Both the position numbers and the translations under genes were made by a program. The notes below the pieces were generated by a model. The model saw only the letters and a list, made by a program, of their open reading frames with translations, did no database searches and had not been told where the DNA came from. Of a stretch of DNA of 41,147 nucleotides, positions 1 to 8,723 are shown in pieces. The DNA is from Sphingomonadales bacterium (GTDB lineage Bacteria > Pseudomonadota > Alphaproteobacteria > Sphingomonadales > Sphingomonadaceae). The DNA is taken from positions 1 to 41,147 of the forward strand of contig JAIXYC010000130.1 of the NCBI GenBank assembly GCA_027490455.1, read 5' to 3'. Within the stretch, counting starts at the first letter, position 1; every line of letters begins with the position of its first letter.

Positions 1-136
1 CGCGATATTCGCGTTCAAGGTCGAGCACGAGCGGCATAAGCGTTTCGGCTACATAGCGCCCACCGAACTGGCCGAAATGGCCGCGATCGTCGGGTTGGTT
101 GCGGAATGAGTTTGGAGTGGGTTCAGCTGTGGTCAT
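1..136 (-). CDS. trpB: Tryptophan synthase beta chain, N-terminal part (runs off window)
   Basis: Only the first 45 codons are present; the gene continues beyond position 1. The minus-strand reading starts at the ATG at 136-134 and gives [20 protein letters not shown], followed by a [15 protein letters not shown] stretch, which is the conserved amino terminus of TrpB (the PLP-dependent subunit that joins indole and serine). The start codon lies inside the 3' end of trpF, a 14-base overlap that implies translational coupling. The PLP lysine and the rest of the barrel are outside the window. Identity is firm because trpF is directly upstream and the opening motif is very characteristic. Confidence 0.93.
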   Translation of the reverse strand, partial: MTTAEPTPNSFRNQPDDRGHFGQFGGRYVAETLMPLVLDLEREYR

Positions 137-764
137 GGTTGCGGACCGCTTGGCAGAAGGCCGCAATCTTGTCCATATCCTTGATGCCTGGCGCGGATTC
201 AACGCCAGACGAGGTATCGACCAATATCGCGCGCGTTTGCCGCAGGGCTTCACCGACATTGTCCGGGTTCAGGCCACCGGCAAGGCCCCAAGGCAGCTTG
301 TGTTTGTGTTCCGTAAGTAAGGACCAGTCGAACCGCGTGCCTGTGCCGCCGGGCAATGCTTGTGCCGGCGCATCAAACAGGATGAGGTCCGCCGCACCTT
401 CATATTGGTCGGCATTTTTAAGCGTTGCGGCGTCTTTCACGCCAAAGGCTTTCCAGATTTCGATGTCGACCGTGCTTTTTAAGACGCGCAAATATTGATG
501 CGTTTCTGATCCATGAAATTGCACGACATTGGGTTTGACCACTTCGATTGCCTTGGCAGTAAAGCCCGGCTCGGCATTTACGAGCAGCAGGACGACCTTT
601 ACATTTGCGGGCGCGCGCATCCGCAATGCGGCGGCTTGGTCAAGCGCCACATGTCGCGGGCTTTTTTCGAAATGGACAAGGCCGACATGCGTGGCGCCAG
701 CTTTTGCCGCAGCATCAATGCTTGCCTCGTCTTTCAAGCCACAGATTTTGATTTGCGTGTGCAT
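123..764 (-). CDS. trpF: Phosphoribosylanthranilate isomerase
   Basis: A 213-residue protein of normal TrpF length. It converts N-(5-phosphoribosyl)anthranilate to the carboxyphenylamino-deoxyribulose intermediate of tryptophan synthesis in the cytoplasm. The opening [16 protein letters not shown] carries the KICG motif with the catalytic cysteine. [12 protein letters not shown] near residue 28, VQFHGSE near residue 81 and the late [10 protein letters not shown] phosphate-binding strand are all family hallmarks of this (beta/alpha)8 barrel. It overlaps trpB by 14 bases downstream and is separated from pyrF upstream by 80 bases that contain small palindromes. It is read as part of a minus-strand run from purB or the LapA-like gene to trpB. 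Confidence 0.96.
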   Translation of the reverse strand: MHTQIKICGLKDEASIDAAAKAGATHVGLVHFEKSPRHVALDQAAALRMRAPANVKVVLLLVNAEPGFTAKAIEVVKPNVVQFHGSETHQYLRVLKSTVDIEIWKAFGVKDAATLKNADQYEGAADLILFDAPAQALPGGTGTRFDWSLLTEHKHKLPWGLAGGLNPDNVGEALRQTRAILVDTSSGVESAPGIKDMDKIAAFCQAVRNHDHS

Positions 765-778
765 GCTGGCTAACTAGC

Positions 779-837
779 GAAGCCGAAGGCTTCCGTCATG
801 CTGAACTTCGCCGACCGCTGGTGATTTTATGCCAGCG
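779..837. repeat. Small palindromes and possible repeat remnant between pyrF and trpF
   Basis: The 80-base gap holds a perfect 6-bp hairpin, GAAGCC-GAA-GGCTTC (779-793), then GTCATGCTGAACTT (795-808). The first twelve of these bases are identical to the left end of the palindromic element inside truB at 21049. A second hairpin CGCTGG/CCAGCG follows (816-837). No coding sequence fits here. The likely reading is a decayed copy of the truB-type element, but only one short half-arm is recognisable, so chance similarity is possible. Confidence 0.35.
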
Positions 838-844
838 CCTTGCT

Positions 845-1519
845 TTACAGCGAACCCATAATGGCCCGTGCAGCATCTTCCGGGCTTTCGGCCTTGGTAA
901 TGGGCCGTCCGATAACCAATATGCTAGCGCCGTCGTCGCGCGCCTGACGCGGGGTAACGGTGCGTTTTTGATCTGCGCTGGTGCCGCCCGCGGGACGAAG
1001 ACCGGGAACAACGAAAAACCCGTCCTTCCAATTCTTTTTAACCGCTTTCACTTCATGGCCCGAGCATACAATGCCATCCAGCCCGGCTTCCTGCGCCAAT
1101 GCCGCCAGTCGGGCGACCTGAAGATCTGCGGTGTCGGATACACCGACGCGGTTAAGATCATGGTCGTCGAGGCTGGTCAGGACGGTGACGGCGACGACTT
1201 TGGTGTGCGCGCCGGCCGCTGCCTTGGCATCTTCCATCATCGCGCGGCCACCGGCGGCGTGTATGGTGACAATGGCTGGTTCCAAGGTGTTAATCGCCTG
1301 CATTGCCTTGGCAACTGTATTGGGAATGTCGTGCAATTTAAGATCAAGGAATATCGGAAGGCCCTGCTTTTGCACTTCATGCACGCCATGATGTCCGTTG
1401 GCACAGAAAAATTCGAGGCCAAGTTTAACCCCACCGACTTGATCCTTAATGCGCCGCGTCAGTTCCAGCGCGTCATCCAGATAAGGGGTGTCGATTGCGA
1501 CGAAAATCGGGTTGGTCAT
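845..1519 (-). CDS. pyrF: Orotidine 5'-phosphate decarboxylase
   Basis: A 224-residue protein that decarboxylates OMP to UMP, the last step of de novo pyrimidine synthesis. The active-site run IFLDLKLHDIPNTVAKAM, about residues 56-73, carries the DxKxxD-type catalytic Lys/Asp set. The phosphate-binding end is shown by VVPGLRPAGG near residue 169 and by VIGRPIT near the C terminus. The ATG at 1519 overlaps the stop of the LapA-like gene in an ATGA arrangement (1516-1519), so the two are translationally coupled. Length and motifs are typical, with nothing missing. Confidence 0.97.
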   Translation of the reverse strand: MTNPIFVAIDTPYLDDALELTRRIKDQVGGVKLGLEFFCANGHHGVHEVQKQGLPIFLDLKLHDIPNTVAKAMQAINTLEPAIVTIHAAGGRAMMEDAKAAAGAHTKVVAVTVLTSLDDHDLNRVGVSDTADLQVARLAALAQEAGLDGIVCSGHEVKAVKKNWKDGFFVVPGLRPAGGTSADQKRTVTPRQARDDGASILVIGRPITKAESPEDAARAIMGSL

Positions 1520-1821
1520 ATCGTATCCACAGCGGCATAGGCAGGGGGAGGGGACACCGGCGGCGGTGGCGGCAAAGTCGAACCGCGCTGGTTTGCTTCA
1601 AGCGTCATTATGCGCCGTTTCAGGCGCCAAACCTGCGTAAGGTGCACGAAATACAGCGGCAACAATCCAATGAGAAACGACGCAATTACAAGCGCGGGCA
1701 ATTTGGTGTCCAGGCGAAGGCCACCCCACAGGCTGACCGACACCGGCACCCAGTTGTTGGTCGCAAACACGATAAGCCCGATAATGATCGTTACCCAAAT
1801 GAGCATCTTCAAAAATCGCAT
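1516..1821 (-). CDS. LapA-family (DUF1049) small membrane protein
   Basis: A 101-residue protein with two hydrophobic segments, about residues 5-22 and 42-60. Between them is the NNWVPVSVSLWGG stretch that is typical of the LapA/DUF1049 family, whose members are linked to lipopolysaccharide assembly in enterobacteria. After the second segment comes a basic helix (QVWRLKRRIMTLE) and a proline-rich tail with a run of five prolines. It is probably an inner-membrane protein with a cytoplasmic tail. It overlaps pyrF by four bases. Its role in this organism is not shown by the sequence, so no gene symbol is assigned. Confidence 0.8.
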   Translation of the reverse strand: MRFLKMLIWVTIIIGLIVFATNNWVPVSVSLWGGLRLDTKLPALVIASFLIGLLPLYFVHLTQVWRLKRRIMTLEANQRGSTLPPPPPVSPPPAYAAVDTI

Positions 1822-1925
1822 CGGTCCGCCGCTCCTTCTTATCTCACTACCTTATGGCAAGTTTAAGCCTTTGGGTAGCGCTATCCACTAGCTTTGCCGC
1901 CGCGCATTTTGGTGGCGGCCAAGAC

Positions 1926-3236
1926 TTAGCCAAATACGCGTTCGAAAATGGTGTCGATATGTTTGAAGTGGTAATCAAGATTGAACCGGTCTTCGATTTC
2001 TTCGGCGGACATTTTCGCCGCCACATCTGCATCGGCCTTCAAAAGCTCCATCAGCGATTCCGCGGCGTCGGATTCCCAAACCTTCATCGCGTTGCGTTGA
2101 ACGATGCGGTAGCTGTCCTCGCGGCTGATGCCAGCCTGGGTCAGCGCCAAGAGCACGCGCTGTGAATGAACAAGGCCGCCCATGCGGTCGAGATTCTTCT
2201 GCATCCGCTCAGGATAGATCAGCAGCTTATCAATCACGCCCGTCAGTCGGCCAAGCGCGAAATCGAGTGTGATTGTCGCATCGGGACCGATATAGCGTTC
2301 GACGCTTGAGTGGCTGATGTCGCGTTCATGCCACAAAGCGACATTTTCCAGTGCAGGCGTCACATAGCCACGCACCATACGGGCAAGGCCCGTCAGGTTT
2401 TCGGTCAGCACCGGGTTGCGCTTGTGCGGCATGGCGGAACTGCCCTTTTGACCCGGCGAGAAATATTCCTCCGCCTCAAGCACCTCGGTGCGCTGCAAAT
2501 GGCGCACTTCGGTTGCGAGTCGCTCGATGGACGAGGCGATGACGCCTAGCGTTGCGAAATACATGGCGTGGCGGTCACGCGGAATGACCTGCGTTGATAC
2601 AGGTTCAATCGCAAGACCAAGCTTTGCCGCGACATGGGCTTCAACGCCTGGATCGATATTGGCAAAGGTGCCAACAGCGCCTGAAATGGCGCAAGTCGCG
2701 ATTTCGGCGCGGGCAGCCACAAGGCGTTCACGACCGCGTGCGAATTCAGCATAAGCTTGCGCAAGCTTCATGCCGAAGGTGACTGGTTCCGCATGAATGC
2801 CGTGGCTGCGGCCGATCGTTGGCGTAAATTTGTGCTCCATCGCGCGCGTCTTAATCGCAGCAAGCAAAGCATCCATGTCCGCGAGCAAAAGATCGGTCGC
2901 TTGCGTGAGCTGTACTGCAAGGCAGGTGTCGAGCACATCGGAAGATGTCATCCCCTGATGCATGAAGCGGGCTTCGTCGCCCACTTGCTCTGCGACCCAT
3001 GTCAGGAACGCGATGACATCATGCTTTGTGACCGCCTCAATCGCGTCAATTGCGGCAACATCGATAGTTGGATTGGTGTCCCACCATTTCCAAAGCGCTT
3101 GCGCAGCAGAGGCGGGAACAACGCCGCGTTCGGCAAGCGCATCGGTGGCATGTGCCTCAATTTCGAACCAAATGCGAAAGCGGTTCTCAGGCTCCCAGAT
3201 CTTCACCATGTCGGGGCGGGAATAACGTGGGATCAT
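1926..3236 (-). CDS. purB: Adenylosuccinate lyase
   Basis: A 436-residue fumarase/aspartase-superfamily enzyme that acts twice in purine synthesis, on SAICAR and on adenylosuccinate. The start MIPRYSRPDMVKIWEPENRF is the usual PurB opening. The TSSDVLDTC segment (about residues 92-100) and the signature GSSAMPHKRNPV (about residues 265-276) with its flexible catalytic serine loop are intact. The ATG at 3236 follows a 140-base gap that also holds the terminator of the TonB receptor gene, so purB is probably the first gene of its own minus-strand transcript. The 104 bases downstream contain only a weak GCCGCC/GGCGGC hairpin. Confidence 0.96.
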   Translation of the reverse strand: MIPRYSRPDMVKIWEPENRFRIWFEIEAHATDALAERGVVPASAAQALWKWWDTNPTIDVAAIDAIEAVTKHDVIAFLTWVAEQVGDEARFMHQGMTSSDVLDTCLAVQLTQATDLLLADMDALLAAIKTRAMEHKFTPTIGRSHGIHAEPVTFGMKLAQAYAEFARGRERLVAARAEIATCAISGAVGTFANIDPGVEAHVAAKLGLAIEPVSTQVIPRDRHAMYFATLGVIASSIERLATEVRHLQRTEVLEAEEYFSPGQKGSSAMPHKRNPVLTENLTGLARMVRGYVTPALENVALWHERDISHSSVERYIGPDATITLDFALGRLTGVIDKLLIYPERMQKNLDRMGGLVHSQRVLLALTQAGISREDSYRIVQRNAMKVWESDAAESLMELLKADADVAAKMSAEEIEDRFNLDYHFKHIDTIFERVFG

Positions 3237-3323
3237 ATTGGTCGCTTTCTGCTGAAGTCGGGAGTCGTCGCCCCGTTAGCAGGCGCGCCGCAAGGCGTCA
3301 AAAATGACGCGCCTGAAGCGCAC

Positions 3324-3358
3324 AAAAAAGAAGGGCGCGGGTTTTACGCCGCGCCCTT
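3324..3358 (-). terminator. Rho-independent terminator after the TonB-dependent receptor gene
   Basis: On the minus strand a perfect 10-bp stem, AAGGGCGCGG with CCGCGCCCTT (arms 3349-3358 and 3331-3340), closes an 8-base loop. It is followed directly by CTTTTTTG. It lies just after the receptor stop codon and before purB, so it separates the two transcripts. Confidence 0.85.
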
Positions 3359-3379
3359 GCTCATGAAAAAGCGATAAGT

Positions 3380-5995
3380 TTAGAAGTCGATAGATACTCG
3401 ACCGTACAAAAACCGTCCGCTGAAACCGAATGGCGACTGCGAGCTGTAAGGCAGGAATGAGTTGTTAAAGCCATAGCTCACACCGTCCACCGTTCCGAAC
3501 GGAAGGCGATCTGGATATACATCCAACACGTTGTTCGCGCCAAATGCAACTGAGACGGACTCAACGGGTTTGAAGCGGAACTCAAGGTCCGTAATCCATT
3601 TTGGCGACAGGAATATATCGCCTGGGACGATACCAGGGCCTATTGCGATGTTGCTATTGTTTGCCGCTGTCGAGAAGCCGCTTGGCAAGAATACTTCGCC
3701 GTAACGGTTCGTGCGCAGCGTCATGCCAAGATTGTTGTAATCCCAATCGAGCGTGGCGTTCAGCTTGTTTTTGGGCTGTCCGTCGGTCAGGCGGTAGCTT
3801 TCCTGCCGTGCGAACAAACGCTGTGCAGTGAAGCCGGAAAATACGCGGCGGTCGGTAATTTTGGTATTGTTCAAATTATACCCGACGCTGACGCGGAATT
3901 TGCCGAGGCCAAATTCTGGCACACGATAGCTGGCAACGATATCAAGACCTGTTGTGCGGGTATCAATGCCGTTGATGAAAAAGCGCGCCGAACTTACGCC
4001 CGTCACACCAGCTGAAGTCAGCAACGCCAGAACGTCCGTTCCTTGAAGGTTTTCGGTCAAGGTGATGCGGTCGTTGATTTTTATATTGTAGTAATCCGCA
4101 GTGATGCTGAGCCCGCTAATCGGCGTGAACGTAACGCCGCCGCCAATGTTAACCGATTTTTCTGGCGTGAGCGGCTGTGCACCCAGCGCAACGGCCACAG
4201 GCGATGAAACCGGGAATGTCCCGATTTCGATGAGCACGCCGCCTACGTTGTTGGTCGATGTGGTTGCAAATGATTGTTGGGCGAGGCTTGGCGCGCGGAA
4301 GCCGGTTGAAATTGATCCGCGCAAAGCCACGCCATCAACGATTTCATATCGTGCGGCGGCTTTACCGTTGATGGTATCGCCAAAGTCACTGAAATGTTCG
4401 TAGCGACCCGCCAATTGCATCGTTAAGCTGTCGGAGAGATCGGCATCGAGTTCGATGTAACCAGCAAAGCTATCGCGCGAGACGTCTGTTGCGTTTGCAG
4501 GGCGGAAGCCCGGGAACACCTGCGCACCACCGGCGGCATTAAACGGCGCAGCCGAGAAGGGCCCGTTGACGTAGCTCTGGAGCTCGCCTGGGACGATTTT
4601 GTAGCTTTCGTTGCGATATTCGCCACCGACGGCAAGCGACACGTTTTGGCCAATACCAATGTCCAAATCGCGGCGCATATCAAGGTTGATCGACGTCTGG
4701 CCTGAACGTAGGCCGCCAGCGTCAAATTCCCGCGCACTTACGGTGCCGCCCAAGGACGTGTTGACCGTATTTTCGATGTTATAATCCAGACGGTTGGACC
4801 CATAGACCACGGACAGGTCGTAATCCCATCCGCTCATGGCGCCACGAAGACCTGCCGCAGCAGAGATATCAACGATCTCGCTGGCGATAAGCGGGAGGAA
4901 GCCATCTGCGTAAATGGGCACAAAGGTCGTCGTGGACGCGGCCCAATCGCGGTTGCGTACGTCCGCGGAACGGCGATAGAAACCAGCGCCATTACCTTTA
5001 CGGATGCCGTAGCTGCCGAAGGTGTAGAATTCTGCTGAGTCAGAGAATTCAATGCCGCCGTTGACGAAGAAGTTCAGATCCTGCGACACGCCGTCACCAT
5101 AACGGTGCGCATAACGGTTGAAGGTCGCTTCGAGCGGATCACCTGCGTTGAAATAATTGCGGCGGATGTCTGGGCCCGAACGGTTGGTGGGTGAACGGTC
5201 CTTATATTCAGCTGTAAGGTTCACATAGCCATTGTCGCCCAAGGGTAGACCAAAGTTCGATGCGAAGGTGTATGTGTCACCATCGCGGCGTTTGCGGTCT
5301 TCGCCGGTGTATGTGATGACTGGGTTGTCAGAAAGGCCAGTGGTCAAGGAAACGGTATCAACCTGACCGACATCTTCCATCTCGGTAATATATTTGCCGA
5401 ACGTTGCCTGCGCACGTCCGCCAATGCTCTTTTTCAGCTGAATGTTGATCACACCCGCAATGGCATCGGAACCATATTGTGAGGCCGCGCCGTCACGAAG
5501 AACTTCGAGGCGTTCAATTGCGAGCGGCGGAATTGTGTTCAAATCAACCGCGGTTGAGCCGCGACCTACTGAACCGTTGAGGTTAACCAATGCAGACTGG
5601 TGACGGCGCTTGCCGTTGACGAGCACGAGCACTTGGTCTGGCGCAAGTCCGCGCAACGTTGCCGGACGAAGCGAGTCGGTGCCATCGGTCAAAGATGGCT
5701 GCGGAAAGTTGAATGATGGAACGAGCTGGTTCAGCAACTTGTTGGTTTCGGTTGTGCCGCTGTTCAACAGCGCTTCGCCGGAGATGACATCGATGGGCAC
5801 CGTGCTATCGGCAACGGTGCGGTCGGTCCGGCGTGTGCCGGTCACGATAATGGCATTTATACCAGTTGCCTCTTCGGCCTCGGCTGCCTGCGTGGAAGTA
5901 TCTTGCTGTGCAAATGCTGGATTGGCTGCTGCCACGAAGAGTGCGGTGGACGAGACCGTCACTGCAAGTGCAGAAATTAACTTATATGTTTTCAT
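3380..5995 (-). CDS. TonB-dependent outer-membrane receptor
   Basis: About 871 residues. A signal peptide (MKTYKLISALAVTVSSTALF, cleavage near AFA-QQ) is followed by a TonB box-like AIIVTGTRRTDR. Next comes a plug domain: LRGLAPDQVLVLVNGKRRHQ, then ERLEVLRDGAASQYGSDAIA. The large beta-barrel ends in the outer-membrane signature GRVSIDF with a terminal Phe. It should import a substrate across the outer membrane using TonB energy. No transporter, sigma factor or catabolic gene is adjacent, so the substrate cannot be inferred. The ATG at 5995 is preferred to the one at 6001 because GGGGA lies at a proper distance from it. A terminator follows, and parC is divergent. Confidence 0.9.
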   Translation of the reverse strand: MKTYKLISALAVTVSSTALFVAAANPAFAQQDTSTQAAEAEEATGINAIIVTGTRRTDRTVADSTVPIDVISGEALLNSGTTETNKLLNQLVPSFNFPQPSLTDGTDSLRPATLRGLAPDQVLVLVNGKRRHQSALVNLNGSVGRGSTAVDLNTIPPLAIERLEVLRDGAASQYGSDAIAGVINIQLKKSIGGRAQATFGKYITEMEDVGQVDTVSLTTGLSDNPVITYTGEDRKRRDGDTYTFASNFGLPLGDNGYVNLTAEYKDRSPTNRSGPDIRRNYFNAGDPLEATFNRYAHRYGDGVSQDLNFFVNGGIEFSDSAEFYTFGSYGIRKGNGAGFYRRSADVRNRDWAASTTTFVPIYADGFLPLIASEIVDISAAAGLRGAMSGWDYDLSVVYGSNRLDYNIENTVNTSLGGTVSAREFDAGGLRSGQTSINLDMRRDLDIGIGQNVSLAVGGEYRNESYKIVPGELQSYVNGPFSAAPFNAAGGAQVFPGFRPANATDVSRDSFAGYIELDADLSDSLTMQLAGRYEHFSDFGDTINGKAAARYEIVDGVALRGSISTGFRAPSLAQQSFATTSTNNVGGVLIEIGTFPVSSPVAVALGAQPLTPEKSVNIGGGVTFTPISGLSITADYYNIKINDRITLTENLQGTDVLALLTSAGVTGVSSARFFINGIDTRTTGLDIVASYRVPEFGLGKFRVSVGYNLNNTKITDRRVFSGFTAQRLFARQESYRLTDGQPKNKLNATLDWDYNNLGMTLRTNRYGEVFLPSGFSTAANNSNIAIGPGIVPGDIFLSPKWITDLEFRFKPVESVSVAFGANNVLDVYPDRLPFGTVDGVSYGFNNSFLPYSSQSPFGFSGRFLYGRVSIDF

Positions 5996-6061
5996 GATCA
6001 TCCCCAGTTTTGTAGGTATATTTCTTCTAACGCAGATGAATCTGGCACTTTGTTACGCTCA

Positions 6062-6089
6062 ATTCTAGCAAACTTGTGATTTATTACAA
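6062..6089 (-). promoter_or_regulatory. Candidate sigma-70-type promoter for the TonB receptor
   Basis: On the minus strand TTGTAA (6089-6084) and TAGAAT (6067-6062) are separated by 16 bases. They match the -35 and -10 consensus at 4/6 and 5/6 positions. The -10 box lies about 60 bases upstream of the receptor start, in an AT-rich stretch of an otherwise GC-rich region. No operator-like palindrome was identified. Confidence 0.35.
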
Positions 6090-6205
6090 TTTTGTTCCTA
6101 AAATGTGTCTTTATTGCAACGCAACATATGTGCAGAGCGCATTAAGCTGTGGATTGCTGAAATCGTTGCTTTGCGACGGCGGGTTCGCTCGCTATCGGGG
6201 CAGAT

Positions 6206-8533
6206 ATGTCTGACATAGTTGATGCTCCAGCAGAAGATCCATTTGACGCGATTGTCGACGCGCCGTTTGATGCGGCTTTGTCGGAACGCTATCTGATCTA
6301 CGCCATGTCAACGATCACCGCGCGGTCGCTTCCGGATTTGCGCGATGGATTGAAGCCCGTGCACCGGCGTTTGTTATGGGCGATGCGCTTGCTCAAGCTT
6401 GACCCGGCGAGCGGATATAAGAAATGTGCGCGTGTTGTCGGCGATGTCATCGGTAAATATCATCCGCACGGCGACCAATCCGTTTATGACGCAATGGTCC
6501 GGCTCGCGCAGACTTTTTCGCTGCGTTATCCGCTGGTTGACGGGCAGGGCAACTTTGGCAACATCGACGGCGATAACGCGGCTGCGTATCGATACACAGA
6601 AGCGCGCCTGACGCGCACGGCCATTGAGCTCATGAACGGGCTTGATGAGAACGCAACGGACTTTCGCCCAACCTACAATGGTGAAGACGAAGAGCCCGAG
6701 GTTATGCCCGGTCTGTTCCCCAATTTGCTGGCAAATGGTGCGAGCGGCATCGCCGTCGGCATGGCGACCAGCATTCCGTCGCATAACGCGGCCGAGATTA
6801 TCGATGCGGCTATGCTCCTCATTGATGAGCCACAGGCGCGTCACGAGCAGCTGATGGAAATCGTCAAGGGACCCGATTTCGCAACCGGTGGCGTGCTGGT
6901 CGATAGCCCCGCGGTCATAAGCGCAGCCTATGCGAGCGGTCGCGGTGCCATGCGCGTGCGTGCGCGCTTTTCCAACGGCTGGCAGGACGGCGAGAAAATC
7001 TGGGAACCCACAGGCGTCGAAAAACTGCCCGGTGGCACGTGGCAGCTTGTTGTGTCGGAAATTCCTTATCAGGTGCAAAAAGGCAAGTTGATTGAGCAAA
7101 TTGCGCAACTGATTGCCGATAAAAAGCTGCCCATATTGGATGATATCCGCGACGAAAGTGACGAACGCGTTCGTATCGTACTTGTGCCCAAAAGCCGCAA
7201 TGTTGATCCCGAAGATCTGAAAAACGCTTTGTTCCGCCTCACAGACCTTGAAACGCGCTTTTCGTTGAACATGAACGTGCTCGATGCCGACCGGACGCCA
7301 AAGGTCATGGGCTTGGGCGAAGTTTTGCTGCGTTGGTTGGCGCACCAGATCGAAGTGCTGGTGCGCAAATCGCAGCATCGGCTGGAAAAGATCGATAGCC
7401 GCCTTGAATTACTTCAGGGGTATATCATTGCGTTCCTGAACCTTGATCGCATCATTGAAATCATCCGTAACGAAGATGAACCAAAGCCCGTTATGATGGC
7501 CGAGTTCCAGTTGAATGACCGGCAAGCAGAAGCCATTCTTAACATGCGTTTGCGGTCGCTTCGCCGGCTGGAAGAAATGGAGCTGCGGCGCGAGCTTGAG
7601 GGCTTGGAAGCGGAACGCGAAGAACTGGTGAAGCTTATCGAAAGCCCGGCGCGGCAGAAGACGCGTTTGAAAAAAGACCTGACTGCGCTGCGCAAAAATT
7701 ACGGTGAAGATACCGAACTTGGCCGCCGCCGCACAAGCTTGGAGGAAGCAGGGCAAGCGCGCGAGATTTCGCTCGAGGCATTTGTCGAACGCGAACCTGT
7801 TACGGTTATCATGTCCAAGCGTGGCTGGATTAAAGCCATGAAGGGCCATGCGGACCTGTCTGCGCGCGCCGATTTCAAGTTTAAGGAAGGCGATGGCCCT
7901 GCCTTTGCTTTCCATGCACAGACGACAGACAAAATCCTGATCGCAACAGCGAATGGCCGTTTTTACACCTTGGGTGCCGACAAGCTGCCCGGTGCCCGCG
8001 GTTTTGGTGAACCTGTCGGCACAATGATCGACATCGAAACCGGAAACGACATCGTTGCAGCGTTCCCTGCCGTGGCAGATGGGCGCATGTTGCTGGCTGC
8101 TTCAACGGGCAAGGGCTTTATCGCGCGGATGAGCGACATTATCGCCGAAACCCGCAAGGGACGCGGCGTCGTCACATTGAAACCGGGAACGAAGCTGTCG
8201 GTGGTTCGCCTTGCTCCGGCAGATTCGACAGACGAAGCGACGTTGAAGGACCAATATGTTGCCGTAGTGGGGGATAATCGCAAATTGGTGGTCTTCCCGT
8301 TGAGTGAAATCCCCGAAATGGCCAAGGGGCAGGGCGTTACCTTGCAGCGTTATAAAGATGGCGGCCTTGCAGATGCGGTCTGCTTTAATATGAGCGAAGG
8401 GCTCAGCTGGGCGATGGGCGGCGATAGCGGCCGGATGCGCACGGAAAACGACATGTCGTTGTGGCGCGTGGCACGGGGCGCAGCGGGCCGACTTCCGCCG
8501 CAAGGCTTCCCAAGGAATAACCGCTTCGATTAG
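6206..8533 (+). CDS. parC: DNA topoisomerase IV subunit A
   Basis: A 775-residue type IIA topoisomerase breakage-reunion subunit that decatenates chromosomes together with ParE. The winged-helix region has [15 protein letters not shown] (about residues 46-60), the quinolone region [15 protein letters not shown] (85-99) and the catalytic tyrosine Y130 in [11 protein letters not shown] preceded by R129. The tower and coiled-coil follow, including an [20 protein letters not shown] segment. The C-terminal beta-pinwheel is short and lacks a GyrA box, which favours ParC over GyrA. At the position of E. coli GyrA S83 / ParC S80 this protein has Gln (Q91), while the acidic residue (D95) is kept. The gene is divergent from the receptor gene and stands alone. 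Confidence 0.92.
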   Translation: MSDIVDAPAEDPFDAIVDAPFDAALSERYLIYAMSTITARSLPDLRDGLKPVHRRLLWAMRLLKLDPASGYKKCARVVGDVIGKYHPHGDQSVYDAMVRLAQTFSLRYPLVDGQGNFGNIDGDNAAAYRYTEARLTRTAIELMNGLDENATDFRPTYNGEDEEPEVMPGLFPNLLANGASGIAVGMATSIPSHNAAEIIDAAMLLIDEPQARHEQLMEIVKGPDFATGGVLVDSPAVISAAYASGRGAMRVRARFSNGWQDGEKIWEPTGVEKLPGGTWQLVVSEIPYQVQKGKLIEQIAQLIADKKLPILDDIRDESDERVRIVLVPKSRNVDPEDLKNALFRLTDLETRFSLNMNVLDADRTPKVMGLGEVLLRWLAHQIEVLVRKSQHRLEKIDSRLELLQGYIIAFLNLDRIIEIIRNEDEPKPVMMAEFQLNDRQAEAILNMRLRSLRRLEEMELRRELEGLEAEREELVKLIESPARQKTRLKKDLTALRKNYGEDTELGRRRTSLEEAGQAREISLEAFVEREPVTVIMSKRGWIKAMKGHADLSARADFKFKEGDGPAFAFHAQTTDKILIATANGRFYTLGADKLPGARGFGEPVGTMIDIETGNDIVAAFPAVADGRMLLAASTGKGFIARMSDIIAETRKGRGVVTLKPGTKLSVVRLAPADSTDEATLKDQYVAVVGDNRKLVVFPLSEIPEMAKGQGVTLQRYKDGGLADAVCFNMSEGLSWAMGGDSGRMRTENDMSLWRVARGAAGRLPPQGFPRNNRFD

Positions 8534-8589
8534 GTTTGATGAAAACTAACCACGCACGGGGTGAGCATCATTTACAATCGCTGTGCTTA

Positions 8590-8690
8590 ACGCCGCGTAA
8601 TGCTGAGCGACAGCCTGACCGGATTTTGCAACCGCATCGGTTTTGAAGAGCAGGTGGACGCCGCCTTGGCTGTTCCGTTGGGTAGGGCTA
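8590..8690 (+). pseudogene. Fragment of a GGDEF (diguanylate cyclase-like) gene
   Basis: A short plus-strand reading gives SDSLTGFCNRIGFEEQVDAA followed by LAVPLGRAIIM. This matches the opening of GGDEF domains (D-x-LTGL-x-NR-x-x-F-E-x ... a hydrophobic strand), with the expected spacing between the LTG motif and the strand. The reading is closed upstream by a stop at 8588. Downstream it loses similarity before the metal-binding and GGDEF motifs and runs into the antisense of cca. It therefore cannot encode a working cyclase and looks like the debris of a deleted gene. The call rests on about 30 residues only. Confidence 0.42.
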
Positions 8691-8723
8691 TTATTATGCG
8701 CGGCCTTTGCCTGAAGATGCTGC

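Noticed and set aside
1896-1919. Possible terminator after purB
   Set aside because: GCCGCC/GGCGGC is only a 6-bp stem with a 12-base loop, and no T run follows on the minus strand. Readthrough to the LapA-like gene remains possible.
6374-7378. Long antisense open frame (334 codons) within parC
   Set aside because: It lies wholly opposite an intact, highly conserved parC and its translation resembles no family. It is a by-product of GC-rich codon use.
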